Shown: positions 6,739 to 17,069, counted from the stretch's first letter. The stretch is DNA of 64,000 nt from an uncultured Pelagibacteraceae bacterium (GCA_902615435.1 CACMOZ010000001.1:62001-126000), one strand, 5' to 3'. Notes: a model not told the origin generated them from the letters alone. Program-made: numbers and translations.

Positions 6739-7746
6739 ATGAACAATCAAACTTCATCACTGGAATTCTCCCATTATCCAGTAATGTTGAGCGAGGTTCT
6801 AAAAATATCTTCGCCAGTTCTAGGTGGAAAATTTATTGATTGTACATTTGGTGGAGGTGGATATTCTAAGGAAATTTTAAAATTTCCTAACACTCATGTG
6901 AAAGCGATAGATAGAGATGAAAAAGTTTCATCGATTGCGAAAGAAATTGAAAAAAAATACTCTCAAAGGTTCAAATTTTATCAAATAAAGTTTAGTCAAT
7001 TAGATACCATTACAGATAATAACGTTGATGCAGTAATTTTTGATTTAGGTCTATCTTCTATTCAATTAGAGGATCTTGAAAGAGGATTTTCATTTAAATC
7101 TAATAAAGAACTTAACATGTCAATGGGTCTTAATGAGATCTCTGCATTAGAAGTAATAAATAATTTAAATGAAAATGATTTAAAACTTGTTTTAAAAATT
7201 TTAGGAGATGAAAAAGAGGCCTCAGGAATTGTAAAAAATATTGTTAAACAAAGAAAATTGAAAAAAATTACAAATACTTCTGATTTAGTAAAGATAATTA
7301 AAAAAAGTAAAAGAAAAAATTATTCGAGTAAAATAAATCCGTGTACTAAAACTTTCCAAGCTCTTAGAATTTTTGTAAATAAAGAGATTACTGAGTTAAT
7401 AAACGGAATTATAAATGCTACTAAGAAACTTAAACCAGGAGGTAAAATTCTAGTTGTTTCTTTTCACTCAATCGAAGATAAAATTGTTAAATACTTTTTT
7501 TCAAATTTTTCAGAAAATAAATCAAGATCGTCTAGATATATACCAGAAAAAAATGATGATACAGTCCTATTTGATAAATATAAAAATAAAGTTTTTATAC
7601 CGTCAAAAGAAGAAATTAAATTAAATAGAAGGTCTAGATCTGCTAAACTTAGATTTGCAACTAGAAGTAAAAATAAATTCGTGTATCCAAAAAATTTAAT
7701 TGAAAAATTCCAAAAATATTTAAATTTAGAGGCTAAGGATGTTTAA
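6739..7746 (+). CDS. rsmH: 16S rRNA m4C1402 methyltransferase RsmH (MraW)
   Basis: RsmH N4-methylates C1402 of 16S rRNA using SAM. The product has 335 residues, with the expected HYPVMLSEVLK start, the SAM-binding IDCTFGGGGYSKEIL at about residue 33, VDAVIFDLGLSSIQLE near residue 93, and the C-terminal GGKILVVSFHSIEDKIVK plus NRRSRSAKLR. The gene begins 18 bp after ftsZ and overlaps ftsL by 8 bp. Its place in the operon is conserved next to ftsL, apart from the inserted ftsZ. Confidence 0.95.
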   Translation: MNNQTSSLEFSHYPVMLSEVLKISSPVLGGKFIDCTFGGGGYSKEILKFPNTHVKAIDRDEKVSSIAKEIEKKYSQRFKFYQIKFSQLDTITDNNVDAVIFDLGLSSIQLEDLERGFSFKSNKELNMSMGLNEISALEVINNLNENDLKLVLKILGDEKEASGIVKNIVKQRKLKKITNTSDLVKIIKKSKRKNYSSKINPCTKTFQALRIFVNKEITELINGIINATKKLKPGGKILVVSFHSIEDKIVKYFFSNFSENKSRSSRYIPEKNDDTVLFDKYKNKVFIPSKEEIKLNRRSRSAKLRFATRSKNKFVYPKNLIEKFQKYLNLEAKDV

Positions 7747-8077
7747 AACAAGATTTATTATTTCTTCAATTGTATTTATTATTTTTTTAATAATTACCTC
7801 TACTATAAAGAATAAAACTAGAATTATCGAAAAACAAATTTTTAATTTAAATACAACAATTTCGTCTTTAGAGCAAAATATTAATGAAACTCAATTAGAT
7901 TTTCATTATTTAACTTCTCCCGCAGAAATTGAAAAAAAATTAAATATTATTGGATTTGCAAATTATCAACCAATATCGCACTCAAAAATATTTTTTGATA
8001 TCTCAGATTTCTTAAGTATAGAAAATAAGTTTTCCAATCTCAATAATTTAAATGAAAAAGAAATCCAAAAAAAATAA
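7739..8077 (+). CDS. ftsL: FtsL-like divisome protein
   Basis: FtsL is a short bitopic membrane protein that forms a coiled-coil complex with FtsB and FtsQ and activates FtsWI. The 112-residue product has one N-terminal membrane helix (residues 5-22) followed by a coiled-coil region (IIEKQIFNLNTTISSLEQNI). The call rests on this architecture and on its position between rsmH and ftsI; sequence conservation in this family is low. It overlaps both neighbours (8 bp with rsmH, 26 bp with ftsI). Confidence 0.8.
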   Translation: MFKTRFIISSIVFIIFLIITSTIKNKTRIIEKQIFNLNTTISSLEQNINETQLDFHYLTSPAEIEKKLNIIGFANYQPISHSKIFFDISDFLSIENKFSNLNNLNEKEIQKK

Positions 8078-9773
8078 AAATTCAAATCAAACAAGTTTTT
8101 ATTTTGAAGATTACATTGAAACAAATAAAAAAAATAAAATTTTAAATAAAACAAATAATTTTCAAGATAGAATATATCTTTTATTTTTTTTCTTTTTTTC
8201 TTTAATATTAATTTTTTCAATTAAAATTATCCATATATCCTTAGATAAAAAAAATAATTTCTCATTAGAGCAGAAAAAATCAAATTTTTCTTTATTACGT
8301 AGAGATATAGTTGATAGAAATGATGTGATAATATCTAGAAATATTGATACTTATCACGTTTCAATTAATCCTAATCAAGTAAAAGATAAGAAAAACTTTT
8401 TAATAAAGTTAAGATTAAGTTTTCCGGACCTTCCAATAAATGAAATAAAAGAGAAATTAAATGGTAAAAAGTATTTCCGCTTAAAAAAGAGGATAGATCA
8501 AGTTGAAAAAAGAAAGTTTTGGGCTTTAGGAGAAAAAGCCATTAAGTTCGAACCTTTTCAGGCAAGGATGTATACTCATGGTAATTTATTTAGTCATATT
8601 ATTGGCCAGGTGGATTATGATAATTATGGTATATCCGGAATTGAAAAATATTTTGATAGAGAGCTGAAAAATAAAAATCTAATAGACCAACCTTTAAAAT
8701 TAACTTTAGACAGCAATATTCAGTACATCATTAATGAAGAGTTAAAAAATGCCGTTAAAACTTTTAGTGCAACTGGTGGAGGCGCTTTGTTAATGAATGT
8801 AAATAATGGTGACATAATATCCTTAGTTTCACTTCCAAACTTCAATATCAATCAAAGATTAACTATTAAAGATGAAAAATATATTAATAAAATTACAAAA
8901 GGAGTTTATGAACTTGGTTCAATTTTTAAAACCTTTACAGTAGCTTTAGCATTAGAAAATAAATTAGTAGATACAAGCACAATTATTGAAAATATTCCTA
9001 GAAAAATTAAATGTTCTATACATGAAATAACAGACATGAAGGAACATCCAAAGAATTTATCAGTTGAAGATATTTTAATTAGGTCATCTAACGTTGGTTC
9101 TGTAATTTTAGCGCAGAAAGTAGGAGAAAAAAAATATAAGGAATTTATTAGTAAAACAAAATTAACAAAAAACCCATCAATTGAATTAGAGGAGGTTGGA
9201 ACACCACATCAATTAAAATGGAATAGATGTAAATTAGAAACAATCTCATTTGGACACGGTATTACCACAACCCCCTTGCAAGCGACTGCTTTGTACGCTG
9301 CAATGAGTAACGGCGGTAAAATAATTACTCCTAGTTTAATTAAAGTTAGAGAAAATAAAAATTTAGATAGAATCATTTCTCATCAAACAAGTCATCAAAT
9401 AAGAAGCATTCTAAGAAAAGTAGTAAATGGTGAAGATGGAACGGCAAGTTTGGCAGACAAAAGCGGATATTATGTTGGAGGAAAAACCGGCACAGCAGAA
9501 AGCTATGGTGATAAAAAAAATAGGATAAATACATTTATCTCTATTTTTCCAACTGTCGAGCCAAATTATACTTTGTTTGTGATGTTAGAAAATCCTAAAA
9601 TTAATAAAAATCTTATTTACAATTATAGAGGAGTTAAAACTAAGGCTCCCTACAACACGTCTGGTTGGAATTCTGTTTATGTTGCAGGCAAAATAATAGA
9701 AAAAATTGGACCAATTTTAGCCATAAATAAAAAAGAGTTTAGTGATCAACATGTTGTTGAAAAATTTAATTAA
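8052..9773 (+). CDS. ftsI: Septal peptidoglycan transpeptidase FtsI (PBP3)
   Basis: FtsI crosslinks septal peptidoglycan in complex with FtsW. The 573-residue product has a cytoplasmic basic start, one membrane helix (about residues 47-65) and the class B PBP pedestal starting with RRDIVDRNDVIISRN. The penicilloyl-serine domain has all three motifs: S290-I-F-K, S345-S-N347 and K478-T-G. The length matches the family. It overlaps ftsL at the start and murE at the end (up to 32 bp), so translation is probably coupled through this whole stretch. Confidence 0.95.
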   Translation: MKKKSKKNKNSNQTSFYFEDYIETNKKNKILNKTNNFQDRIYLLFFFFFSLILIFSIKIIHISLDKKNNFSLEQKKSNFSLLRRDIVDRNDVIISRNIDTYHVSINPNQVKDKKNFLIKLRLSFPDLPINEIKEKLNGKKYFRLKKRIDQVEKRKFWALGEKAIKFEPFQARMYTHGNLFSHIIGQVDYDNYGISGIEKYFDRELKNKNLIDQPLKLTLDSNIQYIINEELKNAVKTFSATGGGALLMNVNNGDIISLVSLPNFNINQRLTIKDEKYINKITKGVYELGSIFKTFTVALALENKLVDTSTIIENIPRKIKCSIHEITDMKEHPKNLSVEDILIRSSNVGSVILAQKVGEKKYKEFISKTKLTKNPSIELEEVGTPHQLKWNRCKLETISFGHGITTTPLQATALYAAMSNGGKIITPSLIKVRENKNLDRIISHQTSHQIRSILRKVVNGEDGTASLADKSGYYVGGKTGTAESYGDKKNRINTFISIFPTVEPNYTLFVMLENPKINKNLIYNYRGVKTKAPYNTSGWNSVYVAGKIIEKIGPILAINKKEFSDQHVVEKFN

Positions 9774-12513
9774 ACATATTTCAGGCAATGACGGGAACAC
9801 CATCGTTTCTGGCCTTTCAATTGATAGCAGAAAAATAAAAAAAAATAATATTTTTTTCGCTATAAATGGAAATAAATCTAATGGTGAAATTTACATAAAA
9901 GAAGCAGTTTCTAAAGGGGCATCAGTTATTATATGTTCAACCAATTATAAATTTAATCACAAAAATACTGTCATAATTAAAACTAAAAATATCAGAGGAT
10001 ATTTAAGTGAAGTATCTTCTAGGTTTTATAGGCATAAGCCCAAAAATATATTCGCAGTTACTGGAACTAATGGAAAAACATCTGTGGCCGATATATTTTA
10101 TCAATTGTTAAGATTAAATAAAGTTCCAGCTGCATACATCGGTACCTTAGGAATTAAATATAACAATAAAATTATAAAAACTGATCTAACATCACCAGAT
10201 TCTATTTACCTTCATAAATGCTTAAACTTTTTGAAAAAAAAAAAAATAGATAACGTTATAATAGAAGCCTCAAGTCATGGGTTGGATCAAAAACGGCTAC
10301 ATAATATTAGTTTTAAAGCTGGGATATTTACAAATTTAAGTCAAGACCATTTAGATTATCATAAAACTATGAATTCCTACCTTAATGCAAAACTAATTTT
10401 GTTTAGAGAAATTTTAAAAAAAAGGTCTTCAATTATTTCTGATAAAGAAATTATGCCGTTTATAAAATTAAAAAAAATATCTCAACAAAAAAAATTAATA
10501 TTAATTGATATTAATAAAAATCTAGAAAAAATTAAAAATTTTTGCAGCGAAAGAATGAATAATTTTAAAGTTAAAAATTTAGCAATGGCAATAGAAGCTG
10601 TAAAATTATGCGGACTTAAAGATAAAAACATATATAAAAATTTAAAAAAAATTAAAGATGTCAGTGGAAGAGTTGAACTAGTAAAAAGCTTTAACAATAA
10701 TATAAAAGTATTTATTGATTATGCTCATACACCTGATGCTTTATTTGAAACTACGAAATATTTAAAAAATAACTATGGAAATAATATTTCTATAGTTTTT
10801 GGTTGTGGTGGTGATAGGGACAAAAAAAAAAGACCATTAATGGCAAAGATAGCAAATAAAAATTCTACAAAAATCTATTTAACTGATGATAATCCAAGAA
10901 ATGAAGATCCAAAAAAAATAAGAAACGAACTTAAAAAATATATTTCAAAAAATAAACTTTTCAATATTGGCAACAGGGGCTCAGCAATTAATAAAGCTAT
11001 TCAAAATGCCGATCCAAATGAAATAATTTTGATTGCAGGTAAAGGGCATGAGGAAAAACAAATTTATAAAAACAAAGTATATAATATTTCAGATAAAAAA
11101 ATCGTAAAAAAAATTAAAAAGTTAAAAAAAAATCTCAATAAAAAACATCAAAAATTTTTACATAATAAACTTATATTAAAAAAATTATTAGGAAAAACTA
11201 AACAAGTTAATTTTGAAGGGCTTTCAATTGACTCAAGACTTGTAAAAAAAGATAATTTATTTTTAACTATTAAAGGAAAAAAAAACAATGGAGATAATTT
11301 TATAAATGATGCTTTAAAAAAAGGTGCTGGATGCATCGTCACAGTTTCTAAAAACAAAAAAAAAATAGATAAAATTATAAAAGTAAAAAATACAATCTCA
11401 TTTTTAAATAGTTTTGCTAAACTAAAAAGAGAAAACTCTATAGCAAAGATCATTGCTATTACAGGAAGTGCTGGAAAAACATCTCTTAAAAATTTATTAA
11501 GTGATCTTCTAAATGAGTACGGAAAGACATATTCTTCTCCAAAATCTTTTAATAATCAATTAGGTGTTCCTATTAGTCTATCAAATTTAAGTTTTGAGGA
11601 TAAGTTTGGAGTTTTTGAAGTTGGAATGAGTAAAGCTGGAGAAATAAGAAAATTAAACAAATTAATCAAACCGCATATTGGTGTAATAACAAATGTTGGT
11701 GAAGCTCATTTAGAAAACTTTAATAATATAAAAGGAGTAGCTAAAGCAAAATCAGAAATAATAGAAAATATTCAAAAAGGAGGAACCATCATTTTAAATA
11801 GAGATGACAAATTTTTTAATTTTTTTAATAAAAAAGCTGTCATGCATCAATTAAAAATTGTTACTTTCGGTAAAAATAAAAAATCTGATTTCTGTGTCGA
11901 TCAAATCCTTAAAACAAAAAATAGTTCTAATATAATAATCAAAATTAAGAATAAAAAAATCAATTTTGAAATACAAGATCTAAATATTTATAATGTTCTA
12001 GCGTCTTTTGCAGTCCTGTCAGAACTAGGATTAAATCTAATAAAAATAAAATCTAAACTTCAAAAGATTAGACCATCTGATGGTAGAGGAAAGCAACACA
12101 TCGTGAAAAGATATAAGAAAAAATTTAAATTTATAGATGAAAGTTATAATGCCAACCCACTTTCAGTCAAAAATGCAATCAGTAGATTAAATTTAATTAA
12201 AAAAGGAAAATCAAAAAAATATTTGATATTAGGAGATATGCTTGAATTAGGATTTAAATCAAAAAAATATCACAAAGATTTATCAAAAGTTATTAACAGT
12301 TCAGATATAGACAAAGTATTCGTTAAAGGGAAAAAAACAATTTTCACATATAAATATTTGAATAAAAAGAAAAGAGGAAATATTTTACAAAATTTTAATG
12401 ATATAGATTTTAGTTTAAACGAAATGATATCAAATAATGATTATCTTATGATTAAAGGATCAAATGCAACAGGTCTCAATGAATTCAGTAAAAAGCTAAC
12501 TAAAGGAATATAA
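9742..12513 (+). CDS. murE-murF: Fused MurE-MurF peptidoglycan precursor ligase
   Basis: This single 923-codon frame joins two ligases that are normally separate. The first half (about 1-465) is MurE, adding meso-diaminopimelate to UDP-MurNAc-L-Ala-D-Glu: FAVTGTNGKTSVADI at about residue 107, HTPDAL, and the meso-DAP signature DNPRNEDP. After a short lysine-rich linker (about 450-475) comes MurF, adding D-Ala-D-Ala: GLSIDSR, ITGSAGKTSLK near residue 573 and ILGDMLELG. Both ATP loops are intact, so both activities are expected. The start may be GTG 9742 or ATG 9751; the former is closer to an AAGAG ribosome site. The two reactions are consecutive, which suggests substrate channelling. Confidence 0.95.
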   Translation: MINMLLKNLIKHISGNDGNTIVSGLSIDSRKIKKNNIFFAINGNKSNGEIYIKEAVSKGASVIICSTNYKFNHKNTVIIKTKNIRGYLSEVSSRFYRHKPKNIFAVTGTNGKTSVADIFYQLLRLNKVPAAYIGTLGIKYNNKIIKTDLTSPDSIYLHKCLNFLKKKKIDNVIIEASSHGLDQKRLHNISFKAGIFTNLSQDHLDYHKTMNSYLNAKLILFREILKKRSSIISDKEIMPFIKLKKISQQKKLILIDINKNLEKIKNFCSERMNNFKVKNLAMAIEAVKLCGLKDKNIYKNLKKIKDVSGRVELVKSFNNNIKVFIDYAHTPDALFETTKYLKNNYGNNISIVFGCGGDRDKKKRPLMAKIANKNSTKIYLTDDNPRNEDPKKIRNELKKYISKNKLFNIGNRGSAINKAIQNADPNEIILIAGKGHEEKQIYKNKVYNISDKKIVKKIKKLKKNLNKKHQKFLHNKLILKKLLGKTKQVNFEGLSIDSRLVKKDNLFLTIKGKKNNGDNFINDALKKGAGCIVTVSKNKKKIDKIIKVKNTISFLNSFAKLKRENSIAKIIAITGSAGKTSLKNLLSDLLNEYGKTYSSPKSFNNQLGVPISLSNLSFEDKFGVFEVGMSKAGEIRKLNKLIKPHIGVITNVGEAHLENFNNIKGVAKAKSEIIENIQKGGTIILNRDDKFFNFFNKKAVMHQLKIVTFGKNKKSDFCVDQILKTKNSSNIIIKIKNKKINFEIQDLNIYNVLASFAVLSELGLNLIKIKSKLQKIRPSDGRGKQHIVKRYKKKFKFIDESYNANPLSVKNAISRLNLIKKGKSKKYLILGDMLELGFKSKKYHKDLSKVINSSDIDKVFVKGKKTIFTYKYLNKKKRGNILQNFNDIDFSLNEMISNNDYLMIKGSNATGLNEFSKKLTKGI

Positions 12514-13599
12514 ATGCTATTTAGTTTATTTACTTCTTTAGTCGATCAATATTCTTTTTTAAATGTTTTTCGATACCTTACTTTTAGAACTGGCTTAGCT
12601 GTTATTACTTCTCTTGTTGTAGTCTTTATTATTGGAGGTCCGTTGATCAAATTATTTTCTGAAAAAATGATTGCTGGCCCTATAAGACAAGATGGACCTA
12701 TTGATCATATTATAAAGAAATCTGGAACGCCAACTATGGGCGGAGTAATTATTATTATAGGAATTATATCTGGCACTATTTTATGGTCTGATTTAAGTAA
12801 TATTTATGTTTGGACGTTGATATTTGTTGCATTATCTTTAGGAGCTTTAGGACTATTAGACGATGTATTAAAAATTAAGTTCAAAAACTCACAAGGTCTC
12901 AAATCAAGATATAAATTTCTTGGTCAAATAATAATTGGATTAATTACACTATTAATTTTAATAAAATATTCTAATCATGAGTTTTTATTTAATCTTTATT
13001 TTCCATTTTTTAAGAGTTTAATATGGCATATGGGTTTGTTTTTTATTCCTTTTGGATTATTTGTAATTATTGGGGCTTCTAATGCAGTAAATTTAACTGA
13101 TGGATTAGATGGATTAGCAACAGTTCCAGTTATGTTAGTTGCGCTTTCATTCACCTTAATTTCCTATGTAGTTGGCAACACAATTTTTTCTGAATATTTA
13201 CAAATTCAATACATTCCAGATGTAGGAGAATTATCTATTTTCTGTGGATCAATAGTTGGAGCATGCTTGGGTTTCCTTTGGTATAACGCACCACCAGCAA
13301 AAATTTTTATGGGAGATACTGGTTCACTTTCATTAGGAGGATCACTAGCTGCAATAGCAATAATAGTTAAACATGAAATTGTATTAGCAATTATCGGTGG
13401 ATTATTTGTTTTAGAAACAGTTTCAGTTATTATTCAAGTAGTATCTTTTAAGTTAACTGGTAGAAGAATTTTTAAAATGGCTCCGATTCATCATCATTTT
13501 GAAAAAAAAGGTTGGGCAGAGTCAACAATTGTCATTCGATTTTGGATAATAGCTATCATATTAGCTTTGATAGGATTAGCAACTTTAAAATTAAGGTAA
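12514..13599 (+). CDS. mraY: Phospho-N-acetylmuramoyl-pentapeptide transferase MraY
   Basis: MraY transfers phospho-MurNAc-pentapeptide to undecaprenyl phosphate, making lipid I in the inner membrane. The 361-residue product is a multi-span membrane protein with the family blocks TPTMGGVIII at about residue 73, GLLDDVLK, NAVNLTDGLDGLA with catalytic aspartates, FMGDTGSLSLGG and the C-terminal APIHHHFE histidine motif. It begins directly after the murE-murF stop codon. Confidence 0.96.
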   Translation: MLFSLFTSLVDQYSFLNVFRYLTFRTGLAVITSLVVVFIIGGPLIKLFSEKMIAGPIRQDGPIDHIIKKSGTPTMGGVIIIIGIISGTILWSDLSNIYVWTLIFVALSLGALGLLDDVLKIKFKNSQGLKSRYKFLGQIIIGLITLLILIKYSNHEFLFNLYFPFFKSLIWHMGLFFIPFGLFVIIGASNAVNLTDGLDGLATVPVMLVALSFTLISYVVGNTIFSEYLQIQYIPDVGELSIFCGSIVGACLGFLWYNAPPAKIFMGDTGSLSLGGSLAAIAIIVKHEIVLAIIGGLFVLETVSVIIQVVSFKLTGRRIFKMAPIHHHFEKKGWAESTIVIRFWIIAIILALIGLATLKLR

Positions 13600-13602
13600 A
13601 GA

Positions 13603-14880
13603 ATGTTTTACTTGCCAAAACTCAAAGAACTATCGTTCCTTGTTTACGGACTTGGTTTATCTGGATGTTCTGTTGTAAAATTTTTTGAAAGAGAAAAAAT
13701 TGTAAATTTTAAAGTTTGGGATGATAAGGAAAAAAAAATTTTTAAAAAATATAGAACTCAAAACTTAAAACAAACCTTAAAATTAGTTGATTATATTGTT
13801 TTATCTCCTGGGGTAAGTCTGATAAAAAATAAAAATCTCCGCAATTTCAAAAAAAAGATAATTTCAGACATTGATCTTTTTTATTTATCTAAAAAAAAAT
13901 CTAAAAGTATTGTTGTGACTGGAACTAATGGAAAATCTACAACGTGTAAATTACTGGATCATCTATTAAGAAAAAATAAATTTAAAACTTTTTTAGGTGG
14001 AAATATAGGTACACCTATTCTAGATTTAAAAAATTCAAAGAAAGATTTTGTTATTATTGAAGCATCGTCATTTCAACTCTCCCATTCTAAATTTATTTTA
14101 CCGGACTTTGCTTTTTTCCTTAATATTTCAAATGATCATCTTGATTGGCATGGAAGCAAAAGTAATTATTTGAGATCAAAATTAAAAGTTTTCGATTTAC
14201 AAACTAAAAAGAATTACGCTTTTATTGATAAAAAATTCAAAAAATTATTTATTAAAAGGAAATTTTTGAGCAAACTAATTTTAAATAAAAAAGATCAATA
14301 TAATAAAATTAAACACTTAATTAAAAACAAATATTTAAATTCTATAATAAATGATGAAAATATGAGTTTTATTTATACCTTTTGTAAAATAATTAAAATA
14401 AGTAACAAACATTTCGTAAATACAATGAAGTCATTTAGAGGTTTGCCACATAGATTCGAAATCTTCTTAAAAAGAAAAAATATTACATTTATAAATGATT
14501 CGAAAGCGACATCTTTTAAAGCTACTCAAGCCGCTTTATCAAGTTTAAAAAATATTTATTGGATTGCTGGAGGTTTACCAAAAAAAAATGATAAAATAAA
14601 TATTCTTAAGTTTAAAAAAAATATAGCTAAGTGTTACTTAATAGGAAAAAATACAAATTTTTTTAAAAATCAAATCAAACAAAAAATAATTTTTTCTGTC
14701 ACTAAAAATTTAAAAAGCTCAATCATTCAAATTTTTAGAGATATTGATTTACAACAAAAAAAAAAAAATTACATTTTATTAAGTCCAGCAGCTGCATCGT
14801 TCGATCAATTTAAAAATTTTGAGCAAAGGGGAGATGAATTTAAAAGATTGTGCATGATTTATGGTAGAAAATTTATTTAA
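13603..14880 (+). CDS. murD: UDP-N-acetylmuramoylalanine-D-glutamate ligase
   Basis: MurD adds D-glutamate to UDP-MurNAc-L-Ala. It has the Mur ligase P-loop VVTGTNGKSTT at about residue 103, then FVIIEASSFQL, FLNISNDHLDWHG, FINDSKATS and the C-terminal LLSPAAASFDQF. At 425 residues it is a little shorter than typical (about 440-450), with a compact N-terminal UDP-binding domain starting VYGLGLSG. It starts 3 bp after mraY and overlaps ftsW by 20 bp. Confidence 0.94.
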   Translation: MFYLPKLKELSFLVYGLGLSGCSVVKFFEREKIVNFKVWDDKEKKIFKKYRTQNLKQTLKLVDYIVLSPGVSLIKNKNLRNFKKKIISDIDLFYLSKKKSKSIVVTGTNGKSTTCKLLDHLLRKNKFKTFLGGNIGTPILDLKNSKKDFVIIEASSFQLSHSKFILPDFAFFLNISNDHLDWHGSKSNYLRSKLKVFDLQTKKNYAFIDKKFKKLFIKRKFLSKLILNKKDQYNKIKHLIKNKYLNSIINDENMSFIYTFCKIIKISNKHFVNTMKSFRGLPHRFEIFLKRKNITFINDSKATSFKATQAALSSLKNIYWIAGGLPKKNDKINILKFKKNIAKCYLIGKNTNFFKNQIKQKIIFSVTKNLKSSIIQIFRDIDLQQKKKNYILLSPAAASFDQFKNFEQRGDEFKRLCMIYGRKFI

Positions 14881-15988
14881 ATTTTTTTTAAATGATTATT
14901 GGAGAAGTATAGATAAAAAAATTTTATTTAGTTTTTTATTATTATTTTTTTTAGGTTTATTTTTTTCATATTCATCAACTTCATCATTAGCTGGCGAAAG
15001 GTTAAACAAAGATTTCTATTTTTTTTTCACTAAACATCTGATTTTCACTTTTTTAGCTTTAGCAATGATGATTTTAATCTCTTTAATGAATACACACTCA
15101 ATGATCAAACTTGTAATTCCATTATTTATAATATCTTTTTTATTATTAGCGTTTGTTCCAATATTTGGACATGAAGTAAAAGGTGCTAAAAGATGGCTTG
15201 ATTTGTATTTATTTAGATTGCAACCGATTGAAATTTTGAAACCATTATTTGTTTTAATTACAGCAAAAGTACTTACTAATAGTAAATTTAAAAATTCACA
15301 ATTAAAGTATATTCTTAGTTTTATACTTTTATTTTCAATAATAATTCTATTGATTGATCAGCCAGACTTAGGCCAATCAATATTATTAATATGTAGTTGG
15401 GTTTCGATAGTGTTTGTTTCAGGTGTAAGCTTAGTTTTTATATTCGTTTTTTTCTCTCTATTTCTTATATCTTTAAGTTCATTATTATTTTTTTTACCAG
15501 AGAAATTTGGTTATATAACTAATCGACTAATAACTTTTTTTGATCCTAACCAAGGAGATAAATTTCAATCTTCCTCAGCTCTTGATGCTATCAAACTAGG
15601 AGGCTTGACTGGCCAAGGAATGGGCGAAGGAATTTTGAAAGAAAGTGTTCCAGAAGCCCACACAGATTATATTATAGCAGTCATATCTGAGGAATATGGT
15701 TCAATAGTCTCCATAATGATATTATTAATTTTTTTATATATATCTTTTAGAATTATAAAAAATTGTTTTAATCAAGAAAACCAATTTTTAAAAATTTCTT
15801 TAAGTGGATTAGCTACTTTATTAATATTTCAAACATTCATACATGCCGGGGTTAATACTAGCTTACTACCAACAACTGGTATGACTTTACCTTTTTTAAG
15901 CTATGGTGGCTCATCTTTAATTGGAAGCGCCATTTTAGCTGGAATAGTTTTAAACTATACAAAGAATAAAGCTTATCTTTATGATTAA
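14861..15988 (+). CDS. ftsW: SEDS-family septal glycosyltransferase FtsW
   Basis: FtsW polymerises glycan strands from lipid II at the septum, working with FtsI. The 375-residue product has about ten membrane helices. It shows the SEDS landmarks GAKRWLDLYLFRLQPIEILK, DQPDLGQSILLI, IKLGGLTGQGMGEG with AHTDYIIAVISEEYG, and the terminal TTGMTLPFLSYGGSSLI. Its position after murD and before murG separates it from RodA (55188-56312), which sits in the mre operon. Confidence 0.95.
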   Translation: MVENLFKFFLNDYWRSIDKKILFSFLLLFFLGLFFSYSSTSSLAGERLNKDFYFFFTKHLIFTFLALAMMILISLMNTHSMIKLVIPLFIISFLLLAFVPIFGHEVKGAKRWLDLYLFRLQPIEILKPLFVLITAKVLTNSKFKNSQLKYILSFILLFSIIILLIDQPDLGQSILLICSWVSIVFVSGVSLVFIFVFFSLFLISLSSLLFFLPEKFGYITNRLITFFDPNQGDKFQSSSALDAIKLGGLTGQGMGEGILKESVPEAHTDYIIAVISEEYGSIVSIMILLIFLYISFRIIKNCFNQENQFLKISLSGLATLLIFQTFIHAGVNTSLLPTTGMTLPFLSYGGSSLIGSAILAGIVLNYTKNKAYLYD

Positions 15989-17069
15989 AAAAAAAATAAT
16001 TATTGCTACAGGAGGAACTGGAGGGCATATTTTTCCTGCATATAGTTTGGCAAATAACTTAGAGCAAGATTATGATTTGATTTTAACTACAGATAATAGA
16101 GGTTTTCAAATACTAAAAAATTATATCAATCTAAACTTGAAAAAAATTCCATCATCACCTTTTATCAGAAAAAATATTTTTACAATGATATTATCAATAA
16201 GTATTATAGTTTATTCAATAATCAAATCTTTTTTATTTTTAATACTTAATAGACCGTCAATTATAATTGGGGTTGGAGGTTATTCATCTTTTCCAATATG
16301 TATTGCTGCATTCTTTTTAAGAATTAAATTTATAATTTACGAAAACAATTTAATTATCGGAAAGGCAAATAAGTATTTGTTACCTTTTGCTGAAAAATTA
16401 TTTGTTTCTTATAAAGAACTTGACGGTATCCCAAAAAAATATGTTCATAAGATATATGAAATAGGAAATATTGTTAGGCAGGAAATTATAAATTCGGATC
16501 TTTATAAAGTTAATAGTAATTTTAATGAAATTAACGTTTTAGTTCTAGGAGGTAGCCAAGCTGCAAAAATTTTTGCAGATGAATTGCCACAAGTTTTCGA
16601 AAAGCTAAAGGAGACAGAATTTTCAATAAAAGTTTTTCAGCAATGCCAAAAGAAACAAAATGAGCAATTATCAAAATTTTACGGAAAAGCAAAAATTAAA
16701 TTTGAAATATTTAATTTTACAGATAAAATTATTGATTACTACTCAAAATCAAATTTAGTAATCACTCGTTCGGGGGCCTCTGTTCTAGGGGAATTGATAA
16801 ACGTTAAGATACCTTTTATTTCAATTCCATTACCATCGTCAGCCGATAATCATCAGCATAAAAACGCAGAGTTTTATGCAAAAAAAGGCTATGGATATTT
16901 ATTGAGAGAAAAGGATATAAAAAACAAATTGTTCGATTTGATAAAGTCAATTTTTCAAGATAAATCACAGCTTAAAGGTATTATAAATAAACAAAGACAA
17001 TATTCTGACAAAGATATTTTTAAAACTTTTAATACCCAAATAAAAAAAATTATTAATGAAAAAAATTAA
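15981..17069 (+). CDS. murG: UDP-GlcNAc transferase MurG (lipid II synthase)
   Basis: MurG adds GlcNAc to lipid I at the cytoplasmic face. The N-terminal ATGGTGGHIFPA loop, GVGGYSSFP at about residue 94, VLGGSQAAKIF at about residue 188, and the acceptor/donor region VITRSGASVLGELI...PSSADNHQHKNAEF are all conserved. The 362-residue length is standard. It overlaps ftsW by 8 bp and murC by 14 bp. Confidence 0.95.
   Translation: MIKKKIIIATGGTGGHIFPAYSLANNLEQDYDLILTTDNRGFQILKNYINLNLKKIPSSPFIRKNIFTMILSISIIVYSIIKSFLFLILNRPSIIIGVGGYSSFPICIAAFFLRIKFIIYENNLIIGKANKYLLPFAEKLFVSYKELDGIPKKYVHKIYEIGNIVRQEIINSDLYKVNSNFNEINVLVLGGSQAAKIFADELPQVFEKLKETEFSIKVFQQCQKKQNEQLSKFYGKAKIKFEIFNFTDKIIDYYSKSNLVITRSGASVLGELINVKIPFISIPLPSSADNHQHKNAEFYAKKGYGYLLREKDIKNKLFDLIKSIFQDKSQLKGIINKQRQYSDKDIFKTFNTQIKKIINEKN

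Noticed and set aside
6461-6760. 99-codon minus-strand frame opposite the ftsZ end
   Set aside because: It is the shadow of the acidic linker of FtsZ; codon bias in that linker keeps the other strand open.
9742-12513. The MurE-MurF fusion as a frameshift artefact
   Set aside because: The frame is continuous across the junction with a plausible linker, and both halves are complete, so no base change is needed to explain it.
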